From Atopomonas sediminilitoris (GTDB lineage Bacteria > Pseudomonadota > Gammaproteobacteria > Pseudomonadales > Pseudomonadaceae), in the NCBI RefSeq assembly GCF_022601735.1, contig NZ_JAKUMM010000010.1:1-64000 (forward strand): DNA of 64,000 bases, given 5' to 3'. The translations under genes were made by a program, and so were the position numbers. How positions within the stretch are numbered: position 1 is the stretch's first letter; each line of letters starts with the position of its first letter. The notes beneath the pieces were generated by a model. It did not search any database and was not told the DNA's origin. It saw only the letters and a list, made by a program, of their open reading frames with translations. Of this stretch, positions 1 through 8,482 are shown piece after piece.

Positions 1-55
1 ATCGATTCGCCGCTTTCAAAATCTGCAGGGGCTGAAGTCAGCCAGAAATACATGA

Positions 56-283
56 CTACTTCAGACCATCCCTAACCTTGATGCAGCCGCTGAGCACGCC
101 GTATAGGCCGTCGGCGGCGTCGCCTTTGCGGTGCAAGCATTGGCCGTCGGCCAAGGTGCGGATGCGCGCCATGCCGGCCAGCTGCTCTAGCGCGGCGGCG
201 GGCAATTCGGCAAACCAGCGGTAGGTGCGCAGGTAGGCGCAGCGCTGATCAATCGAGGGCAGTGTCAAGTCGGTGACAGTCAT
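56..283 (-). pseudogene. Truncated Crp/Fnr-type regulator (N-terminal cNMP-binding fragment)
   Basis: The 75 residues look like the start of a Crp/Fnr-family regulator. There is an N-terminal helix (residues about 8-40), then the beginning of the cyclic-nucleotide-binding beta-barrel, with a GDAADGLYGVLSG segment that matches the usual position of such a motif. Family members are about 220-250 residues and end in a helix-turn-helix, so only about a third is present. The reading frame meets TAG at 56-58, just after the start of the barrel. The sequence beyond it toward position 1 does not continue the fold in this frame. The stop lies at the edge of an imperfect 10-bp inverted repeat (29-38 / 58-67), which could be the end of an inserted element. 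The fragment is divergent from the aldolase operon at 404. A broken gene is the likeliest reading. Confidence 0.6.
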
Positions 284-357
284 CGGTAAGGGGGGTTTCT
301 ACACTGAGACAGTTAAGGCTGCTTAGCTTAGGAGCCGGCACGCCGAGATCGGCTGAC

Positions 358-380
358 TTTGCCGGCCAAATACCGGCAAA
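358..380. promoter_or_regulatory. Perfect inverted repeat upstream of the aldolase gene
   Basis: TTTGCCGG and CCGGCAAA form a perfect 8-bp inverted repeat with a 7-nt spacer. It ends 24 nt before the GTG start at 404 and sits in the divergent region between the truncated Crp-type gene and the aldolase operon. It could be a regulator-binding site or a leader hairpin. No T-run follows, so it is not a classical terminator. Confidence 0.4.
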
Positions 381-403
381 AACACTAATAAGAGGATAGT
401 ACC

Positions 404-1186
404 GTGTCACTAGCGCAAACCCTGCAAGAGCTTAACGTACAAGCCCAAGTGAGCCCTGAAGAATGGCAAACCCGCGTGGACTTGGCAGCTTGCTATCGCT
501 TGATCGCCCACTACGGCTGGGATGACCTGATTTTTACCCATATTTCGGCCAAGGTGCCCGGTCGTGATGAATTTTTGATCAATCCTTATGGCTTGATGTT
601 CCATGAGATTACCGCCAGCAGCTTGGTCAAAGTCGATTTAAGCGGCAACAAGCTGATGGACAGCCCGTTTGATATCAATCCCGCCGGCTACACCATTCAC
701 AGTGCCGTGCACGAAGTGCGGCATGATGTGGCTTGTGTGCTGCACACGCACACCGCTGCCGGTGTCGGCGTGGCGGCGCAGAAAGGCGGCGTGTTGCCGC
801 TGTCGCAGCAATCGCTGTTTGTGTTGTCCAGCCTGAGCACCCATGAGTACGAAGGGGTGGCGCTGAATCACGATGAAAAAGCACGTCTGCAAGCGGACTT
901 AGGCGACACCCATTTCATGTTGCTGCGCAATCACGGCTTGATGACCGTCGGCGGCAGCATCGCCGATACCTTCTTGATGATGTTTACCTTCCAGCGCGCG
1001 TGTGAAATTCAAATCATGGCGCAGAGCGGTGGTGGTGAGCTGGTTACGATTCCGGCGCCGATCTTGGCCGGTGCCAAGCAGATGGTCGCAGGCGTGATGA
1101 AAACCAGCCAAGGCATGGGCGGCGCGTTGCCGTGGCCGGCGTTGCTGCGCTTGCTGGATAGCAAAGACGCGAGCTTCCGTACCTGA
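404..1186 (+). CDS. Class II aldolase/adducin family protein
   Basis: This 260-residue protein has the class II aldolase/adducin fold (AraD/FucA-like). Visible metal-binding candidates are the HTH pair at H114 and H116 and a third His in NHGLM (H177). These are the usual zinc ligands of sugar-phosphate aldolases and epimerases of this fold. The substrate cannot be read from sequence, and many proteobacterial members of this subgroup have no assigned role. The start is GTG at 404, preceded by a good ribosome site (AGAGGA, 391-396). The stop overlaps the ATG of the downstream hydrolase (ATGA), so the two are translationally coupled and probably act in one small metabolic operon. Confidence 0.85.
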   Translation: MSLAQTLQELNVQAQVSPEEWQTRVDLAACYRLIAHYGWDDLIFTHISAKVPGRDEFLINPYGLMFHEITASSLVKVDLSGNKLMDSPFDINPAGYTIHSAVHEVRHDVACVLHTHTAAGVGVAAQKGGVLPLSQQSLFVLSSLSTHEYEGVALNHDEKARLQADLGDTHFMLLRNHGLMTVGGSIADTFLMMFTFQRACEIQIMAQSGGGELVTIPAPILAGAKQMVAGVMKTSQGMGGALPWPALLRLLDSKDASFRT

Positions 1187-2088
1187 TGGCGGCGGCACTA
1201 GACGGTATTCCCTTTGCCGACTGGCTGGCCACGGAGCAGCACTTTAGCTTCCGTGGCCAGCGCATTGCCTATTGGACGGCAGGCAGCGGTGAGCCGCTGC
1301 TGCTGATCCATGGCTTTCCGACCTTGGCGTGGGACTGGCATTACCTGTGGGCACCCTTGGCCCAGCGCTATCGTTTGATCGCTTGTGATTTACTGGGTTT
1401 TGGCCGTTCGGCTAAACCGCGCGGGCATGCTTACAGCTTGCTCGAACAGGCGGATTTGCAGGAGGCGCTGCTGGATGAGCTTGCGGTCAATCAACCGCTG
1501 CATGTGCTGGCGCATGATTACGGGGACAGCGTGGCGCAGGAGTTGCTCGCGCGTCACCAAGACGGCGTGTTGGCCGCGCCCTTGGCCAGCTTGGTGTTTC
1601 TCAATGGCGGCCTGTTTCCGGAAACCCATAAGCCGGTGCTGGTGCAGAAACTGCTGCTCAGCCCGCTGGGTGCGTTGATCGGGCGTTTGTTTGCGAGAGA
1701 AAAACTCAAGCAAAACTTCCAGCGCATTTTTGGCCCCGACACGCCGCCGCGTGAGGATGAGCTGGACGTGTTCTGGCAGATGCTGGAGCACAACAATGGC
1801 CGTGCCGGTTTGCACCGTTTGATGCGCTATATGCCCGAGCGCCGCGTGCACCGTGAGCGCTGGGTACGGGCGATGCAGCAAACCGCGGTACCGCTGCGGG
1901 TGATTGATGGCGCGGTGGACCCGATCTCAGGGGCGCATATGGTGGCGCGCTATCGCGAGCTGATCCCCAATCCTGATACCGTGCTGCTGGAACGCATCGG
2001 GCATTATCCGCAGGTTGAAGCGCCCGAAGCGGTACTCGAGCATTACTTGGCGTTTCGTCAGCGCCTGCGCAGTGATGCCAATGCATAA
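1186..2088 (+). CDS. Alpha/beta-fold hydrolase (haloalkane dehalogenase/epoxide hydrolase-like)
   Basis: This 300-residue alpha/beta hydrolase carries the HGFP oxyanion motif (residues 42-45). The nucleophile elbow is H-D-Y-G-D, with Asp111 as nucleophile instead of Ser, as in epoxide hydrolases, haloalkane dehalogenases and MEST-like proteins. The acid candidate lies in VIDGAVDP and the catalytic His in RIGHYPQVEAPE. An Asp nucleophile argues for cleavage of an epoxide, halide or similar bond over a simple ester, but the substrate is unknown. The start overlaps the stop of the class II aldolase gene by one base. The DUF1569 gene follows after 42 nt, so the three genes look like one transcript. 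Confidence 0.85.
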   Translation: MAAALDGIPFADWLATEQHFSFRGQRIAYWTAGSGEPLLLIHGFPTLAWDWHYLWAPLAQRYRLIACDLLGFGRSAKPRGHAYSLLEQADLQEALLDELAVNQPLHVLAHDYGDSVAQELLARHQDGVLAAPLASLVFLNGGLFPETHKPVLVQKLLLSPLGALIGRLFAREKLKQNFQRIFGPDTPPREDELDVFWQMLEHNNGRAGLHRLMRYMPERRVHRERWVRAMQQTAVPLRVIDGAVDPISGAHMVARYRELIPNPDTVLLERIGHYPQVEAPEAVLEHYLAFRQRLRSDANA

Positions 2089-2130
2089 CCATCAATGCCC
2101 ACGCAGGGCGCAAGGGATGAGGACTGGTCT

Positions 2131-2661
2131 GTGAATCGACGTCGTTTGTTGTTGGCCGCCGCGGCCGGCTTTGTGGGTGCTGGTGCGGGCGTCTGGCAGA
2201 CTTTGGGGCCTGCGCTGCCCAGTGCGCAGTTGAGTCTTGCTGCGGTGCGTGAGCGCTTGCTCGCCACCCGTGAGCAGGCGCTGGCTTACAGCGGCGCGTG
2301 GAGCCTGAGTGAGCTGTGGCAGCACTTGGCGCAGAGCATTGAGTTTTCCATGCAGGGGTTTCCTGAACTGAAGCCCGCCTGGTTTCGTGGCAGCATTGGG
2401 CCAGCGGCGTTTGCCGTGTTCGGCGCGCGCGGCGCGATGCGCCATGGCCTCGATGAGCCAATCCCCAGCGCACCAGCGCTGCAGGCTGGCGAGGCAGAAG
2501 CTCAAGCCTTCAACCGTTTAATCACCGCGTTGGATCAATTTGTGGCGTGGCAAGGTCCGCTGCAGCCGCATTTTGCCTACGGCGCGCTGGATAAACAGGA
2601 ATACGCCCTAGCTCACGCCCTGCATGTGCTGGATCACTGGCGACTGATGAGCGCCGCGTAA
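2131..2661 (+). CDS. DUF1569 family protein with Tat-like signal peptide
   Basis: The start chosen is GTG at 2131, with GAGG 8 nt upstream; an in-frame ATG at 2095 has no ribosome site. The product is about 176 residues. The N-terminus NRRRLLLAAAAG followed by a Gly/Ala stretch resembles a twin-arginine signal, so export is likely. The rest matches the DUF1569 (DinB-like four-helix) pattern: W-x-LSELWQHLAQ, a central FRG segment, and a C-terminal HALHVLDHW with conserved His. DinB-like proteins often bind a metal through such His residues; no reaction is known for this family. It is the last gene of the aldolase/hydrolase cluster. Confidence 0.7.
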   Translation: MNRRRLLLAAAAGFVGAGAGVWQTLGPALPSAQLSLAAVRERLLATREQALAYSGAWSLSELWQHLAQSIEFSMQGFPELKPAWFRGSIGPAAFAVFGARGAMRHGLDEPIPSAPALQAGEAEAQAFNRLITALDQFVAWQGPLQPHFAYGALDKQEYALAHALHVLDHWRLMSAA

Positions 2662-2670
2662 GCTCACCTA

Positions 2671-3105
2671 TTAGCCGCGTGCGATGCGCGTGGCCAGTAG
2701 TGCCATCACCGCCAGCAGCACCAGCTCGCCGCGAATTACCCATGTCACCCAGAAAACGCTGCGGGCGCTGATGGTCGGTGCTTGTTGCGCTTGTAGTTGC
2801 GCGCGCCAGTTAAGAAAAGTCAGCGTAGGCAGCAGCGAGAGCATGCTGATCAGCACAAAGATCAGCATCTTGCTTTGCAACCAACCGTTGTACAGGTAGT
2901 ACTGCCAGCCTTTCCCCAGCCACATCACACGGATGGCGCCGGTGAGCAAGACCAGCCCCGCGCTGGCGCCGTAGGCCAAATCAACCCAAACCAAACGCCG
3001 TGCCTGAGCGGCGCTCAGGCTTGGGCGAAATAAGTGCTGCTCCCACAGCAATAAGCCCAGCAAAAGCGCAATGCTGGCGCTGTGGGTATGGTTTGCGAGC
3101 GACAA
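2671..3105 (-). CDS. DUF2214 family membrane protein
   Basis: This small integral membrane protein has about four hydrophobic segments. It contains a WEQHLFRP motif after the first helix and a VLLTGAIRVMWLGKGWQYYLYNGWLQSK stretch (quoted here as its key GKGWxYY core) typical of DUF2214. No biochemical role is known. A longer reading from ATG 3171 would overlap the diguanylate cyclase gene by about 60 nt. A TTG at 3105 gives a 144-residue product starting right before the first helix, only 4 nt after the upstream stop. I prefer this, though TTG starts are uncommon. It is co-oriented and nearly contiguous with the GAF-GGDEF gene. Confidence 0.7.
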   Translation of the reverse strand: MSLANHTHSASIALLLGLLLWEQHLFRPSLSAAQARRLVWVDLAYGASAGLVLLTGAIRVMWLGKGWQYYLYNGWLQSKMLIFVLISMLSLLPTLTFLNWRAQLQAQQAPTISARSVFWVTWVIRGELVLLAVMALLATRIARG

Positions 3106-3109
3106 AGAT

Positions 3110-4150
3110 TTATGCTTCGTGCGTCGAGGGAGCGCTGTAAGCGCGATTGCGGCCATTAGCTTTGGCCTCATAAAGGGCTGAGTCGGCGCGGGTTAGCAGT
3201 GATTCTTGGGGCTCATCTGGCAGCATTAGAGCGGCACCAAGACTGAGAGTTATGTGCCTGCTGTGCGGTATTAAGTGAACGGGCGTGCTGGCGATGCTGC
3301 TACGCAAACGCTCGGCGATTAGTTCAAGTTCGTGCTGGTCCTTGACGCGGGTGATTAAGAGAAATTCCTCGCCACCAAAGCGAATCAGCAAGTCATCAGG
3401 CCTGATGTTGGCGGTTAAGCGTCGTGCTACAGCCCATAGCACTCGGTCACCAGCTAGATGCCCGAGCTCATCATTGACGCGCTTAAAGTGGTCTAGGTCC
3501 ATCAGAATGGCGCCTAAGTGTTGGTTACAGGCTTTGCTGGTAACTTGAAGTGCATCCCATTGCTCATCTAGGCCGCGGCGGTTCCACAGTTGCGTTAAGG
3601 GGTCAAGCAAGGTTTGGCGGTGCTCGCGATTAAGAGCTGTGCGCAAGCGTTTTGTCTGCACATTTTTGTGATGCAAACGTAATAACCCTTCGGCCAAATT
3701 AGCTAGGTGTTTAAGGTTTAAGAGTTGCTTTTCACTGAGCTTTTGTGGCGTCGGATCAATAAGGCACAAAGTGCCAATGGGTTGATCTAGAAATACCAAA
3801 GGTACCCCCGCATAAAAGCGGATAAAGGGGGCTTGGGTAACCAGTGGATTATCAAAAAAACGTTGATCGTTGAGCGTGTCTTCAATAATCAGGCATTGGT
3901 TTTGTAAAATGGCGTGCCCGCAGAACGACACATCCCGATCGGTTTCAATGCAATCAAGCCCTACTCTGGCCTTAAACCATTGACGGTTTTGATCTACCAG
4001 CGAAATGAGCGCGGTTTGCACGCCGAATATATTTTTAGCCAGCGTGACGATACTGTCGAAATAGGGATCTGATGGTGTATCCAGAACGTCTAGCTCGTTC
4101 AAGCTTGCCTGACGAGCGACTTCTTCTGGGTGAGGGGCTGGAGACTGCAT
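3110..4150 (-). CDS. GAF-GGDEF diguanylate cyclase
   Basis: This predicted cytosolic diguanylate cyclase has 346 residues. An N-terminal GAF domain (about residues 10-160) is followed by a GGDEF domain (about 185-345). The active-site signature is GGEEF (259-263). An RxxD inhibitory-site motif (R250-D253) sits five residues upstream, so product inhibition by c-di-GMP is expected. No membrane helix is visible, so the GAF domain probably senses a soluble ligand. I chose ATG 4150; an upstream ATG at 4207 would run into the MATE gene. The gene looks more AT-rich by eye than its neighbours. The PilZ-like hydrolase at 18.9-20.1 kb is a possible reader of the same signal, but that link is only inferred. 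Confidence 0.85.
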   Translation of the reverse strand: MQSPAPHPEEVARQASLNELDVLDTPSDPYFDSIVTLAKNIFGVQTALISLVDQNRQWFKARVGLDCIETDRDVSFCGHAILQNQCLIIEDTLNDQRFFDNPLVTQAPFIRFYAGVPLVFLDQPIGTLCLIDPTPQKLSEKQLLNLKHLANLAEGLLRLHHKNVQTKRLRTALNREHRQTLLDPLTQLWNRRGLDEQWDALQVTSKACNQHLGAILMDLDHFKRVNDELGHLAGDRVLWAVARRLTANIRPDDLLIRFGGEEFLLITRVKDQHELELIAERLRSSIASTPVHLIPHSRHITLSLGAALMLPDEPQESLLTRADSALYEAKANGRNRAYSAPSTHEA

Positions 4151-4170
4151 ACATAAGACCTTAGTGGAAT

Positions 4171-5511
4171 TTAGCAAAAGCCCTTTGGCGAGCGAGTGAT
4201 GCGCCATGCCATTGCTAATAAAAGTAGACTACGCATCGCCATAAAGAGCAAAAACCCCGCCCATAAACCGTGATTGCCCAGCTCAATCAAGGGCCATGAC
4301 AGCGGCAGATACAAGGCGAGGGCGATCAGCATGGCGTTGCGCATCTCGCGTGCCCGCGTAGCACCGACAAACAAGCCATCAAGCACGTAGCTGGTCACCG
4401 CAATCAGCGGCAGTGCCGCCAAATAAGGCAGATGGACGAGGGCGATGGCGCGCACAGCGGGCAGGTTGGTTTGCAGGTCAATAAAGTGCTCGCCGGCCAG
4501 CGCGAAGCCAAGGCTCAAGCCGGCACTGAACAGCAGCGACCACGCACTGGCTACGCGCAAGGTGCGCGACAGCTCACGCGGCTGTTGGCGGCCGATAGCT
4601 TTGCCGCACAACGCCTCAACGGCGTGGGCTAGGCCATCCAAGGCGTTGGCGGTGAGCAGCAACCCATTGAGCAGGAGCGCATTGGCGGCCACGGTGGCGT
4701 CCCCCAGCCGAGTGCCGTACACGGTGAGCAGCAAGAACACGACTTCAAGGGCGAGGGTGCGGATAAAAATATCGCGGTTGACCGCCAGCAAGGCCGTCCA
4801 GCTCGACCAGCGGAGTAAGCGGCGGTGATCCAGCTGGCCGGTGTAGGGACGTAAGGTCGGTAAGGCTAAACACAGGCCCAGTAGCATGCCGCTCCACTCG
4901 GCAATCACCGAGGCCCACGCCGCCCCGGCCACACCAAAGCCCAGTCCCCAGACAAACAGAATGTCTAAGCCGGTATTGAGTAGGGCGCTAGTGAGCAGCA
5001 TCAGCAAGGGAATGCGCGCGTTTTGCGTGCCCAGCAACCAGCCAATCAGAGCGAAGCTGCACAGCGCGGCCGGTAACCCGAGAAGGCGCAGGGACAGGTA
5101 TTCCCGCGCGAGCGTGTCGAGCGCGGCGCTGGGGTTCATCACGCTCAGTAGCCACGGCATCAGGGGCAATAGGGCAAGCGCCAACAACAGGCCAAGTCCG
5201 GCCCCTAGGGCTAAGCCTTGGGCGAGCAGGGTGCGCAAGGCGGAACCATCTTGACGGCCGCAGGCTTGCGCGGCAAAGCCTGTGGTACCCATGCGCAAAA
5301 AGCCCATGGCCCACACCAGTAGCGTGTACAAGCTGCCGCCAACCGCCACGGCGGCGAGTTGGTAGTCGTGCGGTAAATGGCCCACCACGGCGGTATCCAC
5401 CAGCGCGACTAAGGGCACGGTGAGGTTGGACAACAACATAGGCCCCGCCAACGCCCACACCCGACGATGCGTGGGGCGGTGGCGAAGGTCGGTGATCAAA
5501 GCGCTCGACAT
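4171..5511 (-). CDS. MATE family efflux transporter (DinF-like)
   Basis: This 446-residue protein has about twelve hydrophobic helices in two homologous halves, as expected for a multidrug and toxic-compound extrusion transporter. The N-terminal motif LAGPMLLSNLTVPLVALVDT and the segment ending in TTGFAAQACGRQD are typical of the DinF branch. Transport would be driven by Na+ or H+, with export across the inner membrane. The gene precedes the diguanylate cyclase gene on the same strand with about 20 nt between them. The substrate is not predictable from sequence. Confidence 0.85.
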   Translation of the reverse strand: MSSALITDLRHRPTHRRVWALAGPMLLSNLTVPLVALVDTAVVGHLPHDYQLAAVAVGGSLYTLLVWAMGFLRMGTTGFAAQACGRQDGSALRTLLAQGLALGAGLGLLLALALLPLMPWLLSVMNPSAALDTLAREYLSLRLLGLPAALCSFALIGWLLGTQNARIPLLMLLTSALLNTGLDILFVWGLGFGVAGAAWASVIAEWSGMLLGLCLALPTLRPYTGQLDHRRLLRWSSWTALLAVNRDIFIRTLALEVVFLLLTVYGTRLGDATVAANALLLNGLLLTANALDGLAHAVEALCGKAIGRQQPRELSRTLRVASAWSLLFSAGLSLGFALAGEHFIDLQTNLPAVRAIALVHLPYLAALPLIAVTSYVLDGLFVGATRAREMRNAMLIALALYLPLSWPLIELGNHGLWAGFLLFMAMRSLLLLAMAWRITRSPKGFC

Positions 5512-5654
5512 AGCAGGCTCGGCAGCGGGCAGGGCTGGGCAGTATACGCCGGCGCCGCGTGGGGCCGGTGGCGTTGTCCTATGCCGGTAGCTTGCCCGCC
5601 TGCGCGCCGGTCAGCCGGCGAGCAAGGCGACCCCGCAAGATCAGCGAGGGTGCG

Positions 5655-6095
5655 TTAGGCCAGCTTTACATTCATGGTGATGCGCGCACTGAACACGGCG
5701 ACACCGGCGGTATCGGTGATGGTGACGGGCACCACTTTATCGCCGGCGCTGAGCCAATCAATCGCGCTAGCGTCGGCAACGGCGGTGAGATCCGTTTTGG
5801 CTTTGGCTAAGTATTCCACGGTCATGCCTTTCGGTATCCAGCGGCCGCCTTCGGGAATCGACACGTTAGTCATGGTGCCGGCAGCTAGCTCGGCGGCATT
5901 GCACATAGCAATGGCGTGCACCGTGCCGAGGTGGTTGGTGATTTCGCGGCAAAACGGCACCTGCACGGTGGCCGCGCCTTGGCGCAGTTCGCTGATGAGT
6001 GGGTTGATGGTGCTGAAGTAAGGGGCCATCTGGCAGGCCATTTTGCTGAAGGCTTCTGCGCCGGCGCTTTCATACATTTTAAGAATCTGGCTCAT
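5655..6095 (-). CDS. Hotdog-fold protein (DUF4442-like thioesterase family)
   Basis: The product is about 146 residues. It resembles the DUF4442/hotdog thioesterase group: an N-terminal helix, a central HLGTVHAIAMCNAAELAAG hotdog helix, and beta strands ending in TITDTAGVAVFSARITMNV. Such proteins usually hydrolyse or bind acyl-CoA thioesters. The start is ATG 6095, with GGAG upstream. A longer reading to 6245 would cross the palindromic operator and is rejected. It is divergent from a TetR-family gene, with two palindromes between them, so it is probably that regulator's target. Confidence 0.7.
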   Translation of the reverse strand: MSQILKMYESAGAEAFSKMACQMAPYFSTINPLISELRQGAATVQVPFCREITNHLGTVHAIAMCNAAELAAGTMTNVSIPEGGRWIPKGMTVEYLAKAKTDLTAVADASAIDWLSAGDKVVPVTITDTAGVAVFSARITMNVKLA

Positions 6096-6121
6096 GGTGG
6101 GCTCCGTTGCTTGTGAATTTG

Positions 6122-6153
6122 CAGAATAATATTCTGTAAAAGAACAATATTCT
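6122..6153. promoter_or_regulatory. Double palindromic operator between hotdog gene and tetR gene
   Basis: CAGAATAATATTCTG (6122-6136) is a perfect palindrome around a single central base. A second copy, AGAACAATATTCT (6141-6153), matches it except for one arm base. Their centres lie 18 bp apart. The pair sits just upstream of the hotdog gene start (6095), about 84 nt from the TetR start. Tandem palindromes of this size are typical TetR-family operators. Confidence 0.65.
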
Positions 6154-6236
6154 GCTTGTGCGGAGTGTGTCAAGATTCCACTGGGCTGTGGCTGGTAATA
6201 CAGTGCGCGGAAACTCTGGCTTGGGCGTGATTGAGC

Positions 6237-6869
6237 ATGGAACAAACAACGGATTTACTGCAGCGGTGCTACCCCAGCCGCCGCGCGGAACTTAAACGCA
6301 CGATTTTGCGCACGGCCTTGGCGTGCTTTAACCAGCACGGCATTGAGGCCACCACCATTGAGCAGGTGCGTGCGCAGTGCGATGCCAGCGTTGGCGCGAT
6401 TTATCACCACTTTGGTAATAAAGAAGGCTTAGTGGCGGCGCTGTTTTTTACCGCCTTGGATGATCAGGCGGCGCTGCGTGAAGCCTACTTGGCCAAGGCC
6501 GACACCCTTGAGCAGGTGGTGCACGCACTAGTGCACAGTTATGTCGATTGGGTCAGTGCGCAGCCGGATTGGGCCAGATTTCAATTTTTGGCGCGTTTTG
6601 CCGTGAGCAAAGGCCCATTGCAGGATGAGCTGCTGGCGCGCAACCGCACACGCAATCAACAGCTGCGCGAGCGCTTGAGTGTGCACGGCGCGGAGCTTTT
6701 GCAGGACTTACCCAAGGAGCTGATCGCCTCACTGATTGTTGGGCCAGCAGAAAATTACTGCCGAGCTTGGTTGTCAGGGCGGGTGAGTACATCGCCGAGT
6801 GCGTACCGTGATGCGTTGGCGGCCGCAGTCTGGCGCGCGCTCGGTGGGCTTGAGAGCCCAGCCCACTAA
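6237..6869 (+). CDS. TetR/AcrR family transcriptional regulator
   Basis: This 210-residue protein has the TetR N-terminal helix-turn-helix (about residues 18-65). The recognition region reads TTIEQVRAQCDASVGAIYHHFGNKEGLVAALF. The C-terminal ligand-binding helices are divergent, as usual. It is transcribed away from the hotdog-fold gene at 5655-6095, and a double palindrome lies between them. By family precedent it would repress that gene and itself, releasing on an acyl or aromatic ligand; the ligand is unknown. ATG 6237 is chosen; an in-frame TTG lies 6 nt upstream. Neither has a clear ribosome site. Confidence 0.8.
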   Translation: MEQTTDLLQRCYPSRRAELKRTILRTALACFNQHGIEATTIEQVRAQCDASVGAIYHHFGNKEGLVAALFFTALDDQAALREAYLAKADTLEQVVHALVHSYVDWVSAQPDWARFQFLARFAVSKGPLQDELLARNRTRNQQLRERLSVHGAELLQDLPKELIASLIVGPAENYCRAWLSGRVSTSPSAYRDALAAAVWRALGGLESPAH

Positions 6870-7000
6870 CGATCAAGCCTGTGGCTGGCGCACGCTCAGC
6901 CGGTAAAGGCGAGCTGTCGTGTGAGGCGCACACAATGTCTCCACAGTTGTGCGCTAAGCTGCAGCGTTTTTAGTCTTCGGCCGTCTGCCTGCTCAGTGAA

Positions 7001-8467
7001 ATGTCCGTGCGCTTAACCATCTTCGTTAAATTATTGCTCAGTGTGCTGCTGACCTTGCTGTTGGCGGTCGCGGTCATCTTGGTCGTCGTCAACTGGTCGT
7101 TTCAGCAAGGCTTCGCGGCGTATATCCAACAGGCTGAGCTGGCGCGCGTCACGCTGCTGCGCGATGCCTTGGTCAGTAGCTATCGCCGCGAAGGTGACTG
7201 GGATTGGCTGCGTGAGTCTGCCGAGCGGGCGGGGCCGTCTGCGCGCTGGCCGCAATTGCTCGAGCAAGCTGGTATTGCCGCCCCCGCCAAGCCGCCGCGT
7301 CGCCCGCCGCCACCGGGTGCCGCGCGCCGCCCGCCGCCGAACGATAACGAGCCCAGCAAAACGCTGCGGCCGCTGGCGCTGCGTCTTAGTGTGACGGATG
7401 CCGCGCGTGAGCCACTCTTCGGCCCCAAGCCCGGCACGCCGACACAGTGGTTGCCGATTCAGGTGCAGGGCGCGGTGGTCGGTTGGCTGGCGTTTTTGCC
7501 GATGGTGGTTGAGCAAGATGAGCTGGCCAGTAATTTTATCCAGCAGCAACGTGCCAGTGCCGGTTGGGCCGCTTTGCTGGTGTTGGGTTTGGCGTTGTTG
7601 TTGGCGGTGGTTTGGGCGCAGTGGTTTGTGCGGCCGATCCGGCGTGTGGCACAAGGCGCGCAACAAGTGGCGCTGGGCAATTATCAAGCGCGGGTGAGTG
7701 TCAGCGGGCAGGATGAGTTGGCGGACTTGGCGCAGCATTTCAACGCCATGGCGCAGGCACTCGGGCGCGATGATCAGCGTCGCCGCCAATGGCTGGCCGA
7801 TATCTCCCACGAGCTGCGTACCCCGATTGCGGTGATCAGTGCGGAGGTCGAGGCGCTGCAAGACGGTATCCGCCAGCCCACCCCCGAACGTATTGCGGCC
7901 TTGTACGCGGACCTGCGCGCGTTAGGCGTGCTGATTGAAGATCTCCATCAATTGTCCTTGGCTGATCAGGGGGCGCTGGCGCTGACGTGGGCCAGCGTGG
8001 ATTTACACGCGCTAGTGCAGTCGCATGGGGTCTTGTTTACCCCGCGAATGGCCGCGCAGCAGTTGCGCCTTAGCGTGCAGGCCGATGGCGCGTCATCTTG
8101 CTGGGTGCGCGCCGATGCTCGGCGCTTAAGTCAGGTGCTGAATAATCTGTTACACAACAGCGCCCGCTATACCGATCCCGGCGGCGAAGTGAGAGTGCAT
8201 CTGAGCGCCACGGCCGATCAGGTGCGGTTGGTGATTAGCGATAGCGCACCGGCGGTACCAGCGGCGGATATCGACAAGATTTTTGACCGCTTGTACCGCG
8301 TGGACAGTTCACGTAGCCGGCTTGCCGGTGGTTCGGGGTTGGGCTTGTCGATTTGCAAAACCATTATTGAGGCGCATGGCGGCAGCATTGTTGCCGCGCC
8401 GAGCGCCTTGGGCGGTTTGCAGATCTGCATCACGCTGCCTAAAGGCGGCGCACGGTCTAGCGCTTAA
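7001..8467 (+). CDS. Sensor histidine kinase (BaeS-like)
   Basis: This 488-residue membrane kinase has TM1 at about residues 8-30, a periplasmic domain, and TM2 at about 187-209. A HAMP linker, a HisKA domain with H270 in SHELRTP, and an ATPase domain with NNLLHNSARY and GSGLGLSI follow. The domain order matches BaeS/CpxA-type envelope sensors. The periplasmic part contains a conspicuous proline/arginine-rich stretch (about residues 98-115, PPRRPPPP and RRPPP), unusual for a folded sensor domain. The partner response regulator begins 15 nt downstream. A Pro-rich small protein and an EF-hand lipoprotein follow, both candidates for regulated genes or signal-related partners. Confidence 0.88.
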   Translation: MSVRLTIFVKLLLSVLLTLLLAVAVILVVVNWSFQQGFAAYIQQAELARVTLLRDALVSSYRREGDWDWLRESAERAGPSARWPQLLEQAGIAAPAKPPRRPPPPGAARRPPPNDNEPSKTLRPLALRLSVTDAAREPLFGPKPGTPTQWLPIQVQGAVVGWLAFLPMVVEQDELASNFIQQQRASAGWAALLVLGLALLLAVVWAQWFVRPIRRVAQGAQQVALGNYQARVSVSGQDELADLAQHFNAMAQALGRDDQRRRQWLADISHELRTPIAVISAEVEALQDGIRQPTPERIAALYADLRALGVLIEDLHQLSLADQGALALTWASVDLHALVQSHGVLFTPRMAAQQLRLSVQADGASSCWVRADARRLSQVLNNLLHNSARYTDPGGEVRVHLSATADQVRLVISDSAPAVPAADIDKIFDRLYRVDSSRSRLAGGSGLGLSICKTIIEAHGGSIVAAPSALGGLQICITLPKGGARSSA

Positions 8468-8482
8468 GACGAGGTGGCGACG

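Noticed and set aside
5590..5620. GC-rich inverted repeat CGCCGG-TCAG-CCGGCG as a terminator
   Set aside because: No T-run follows on either strand and it fits no clear gene end.
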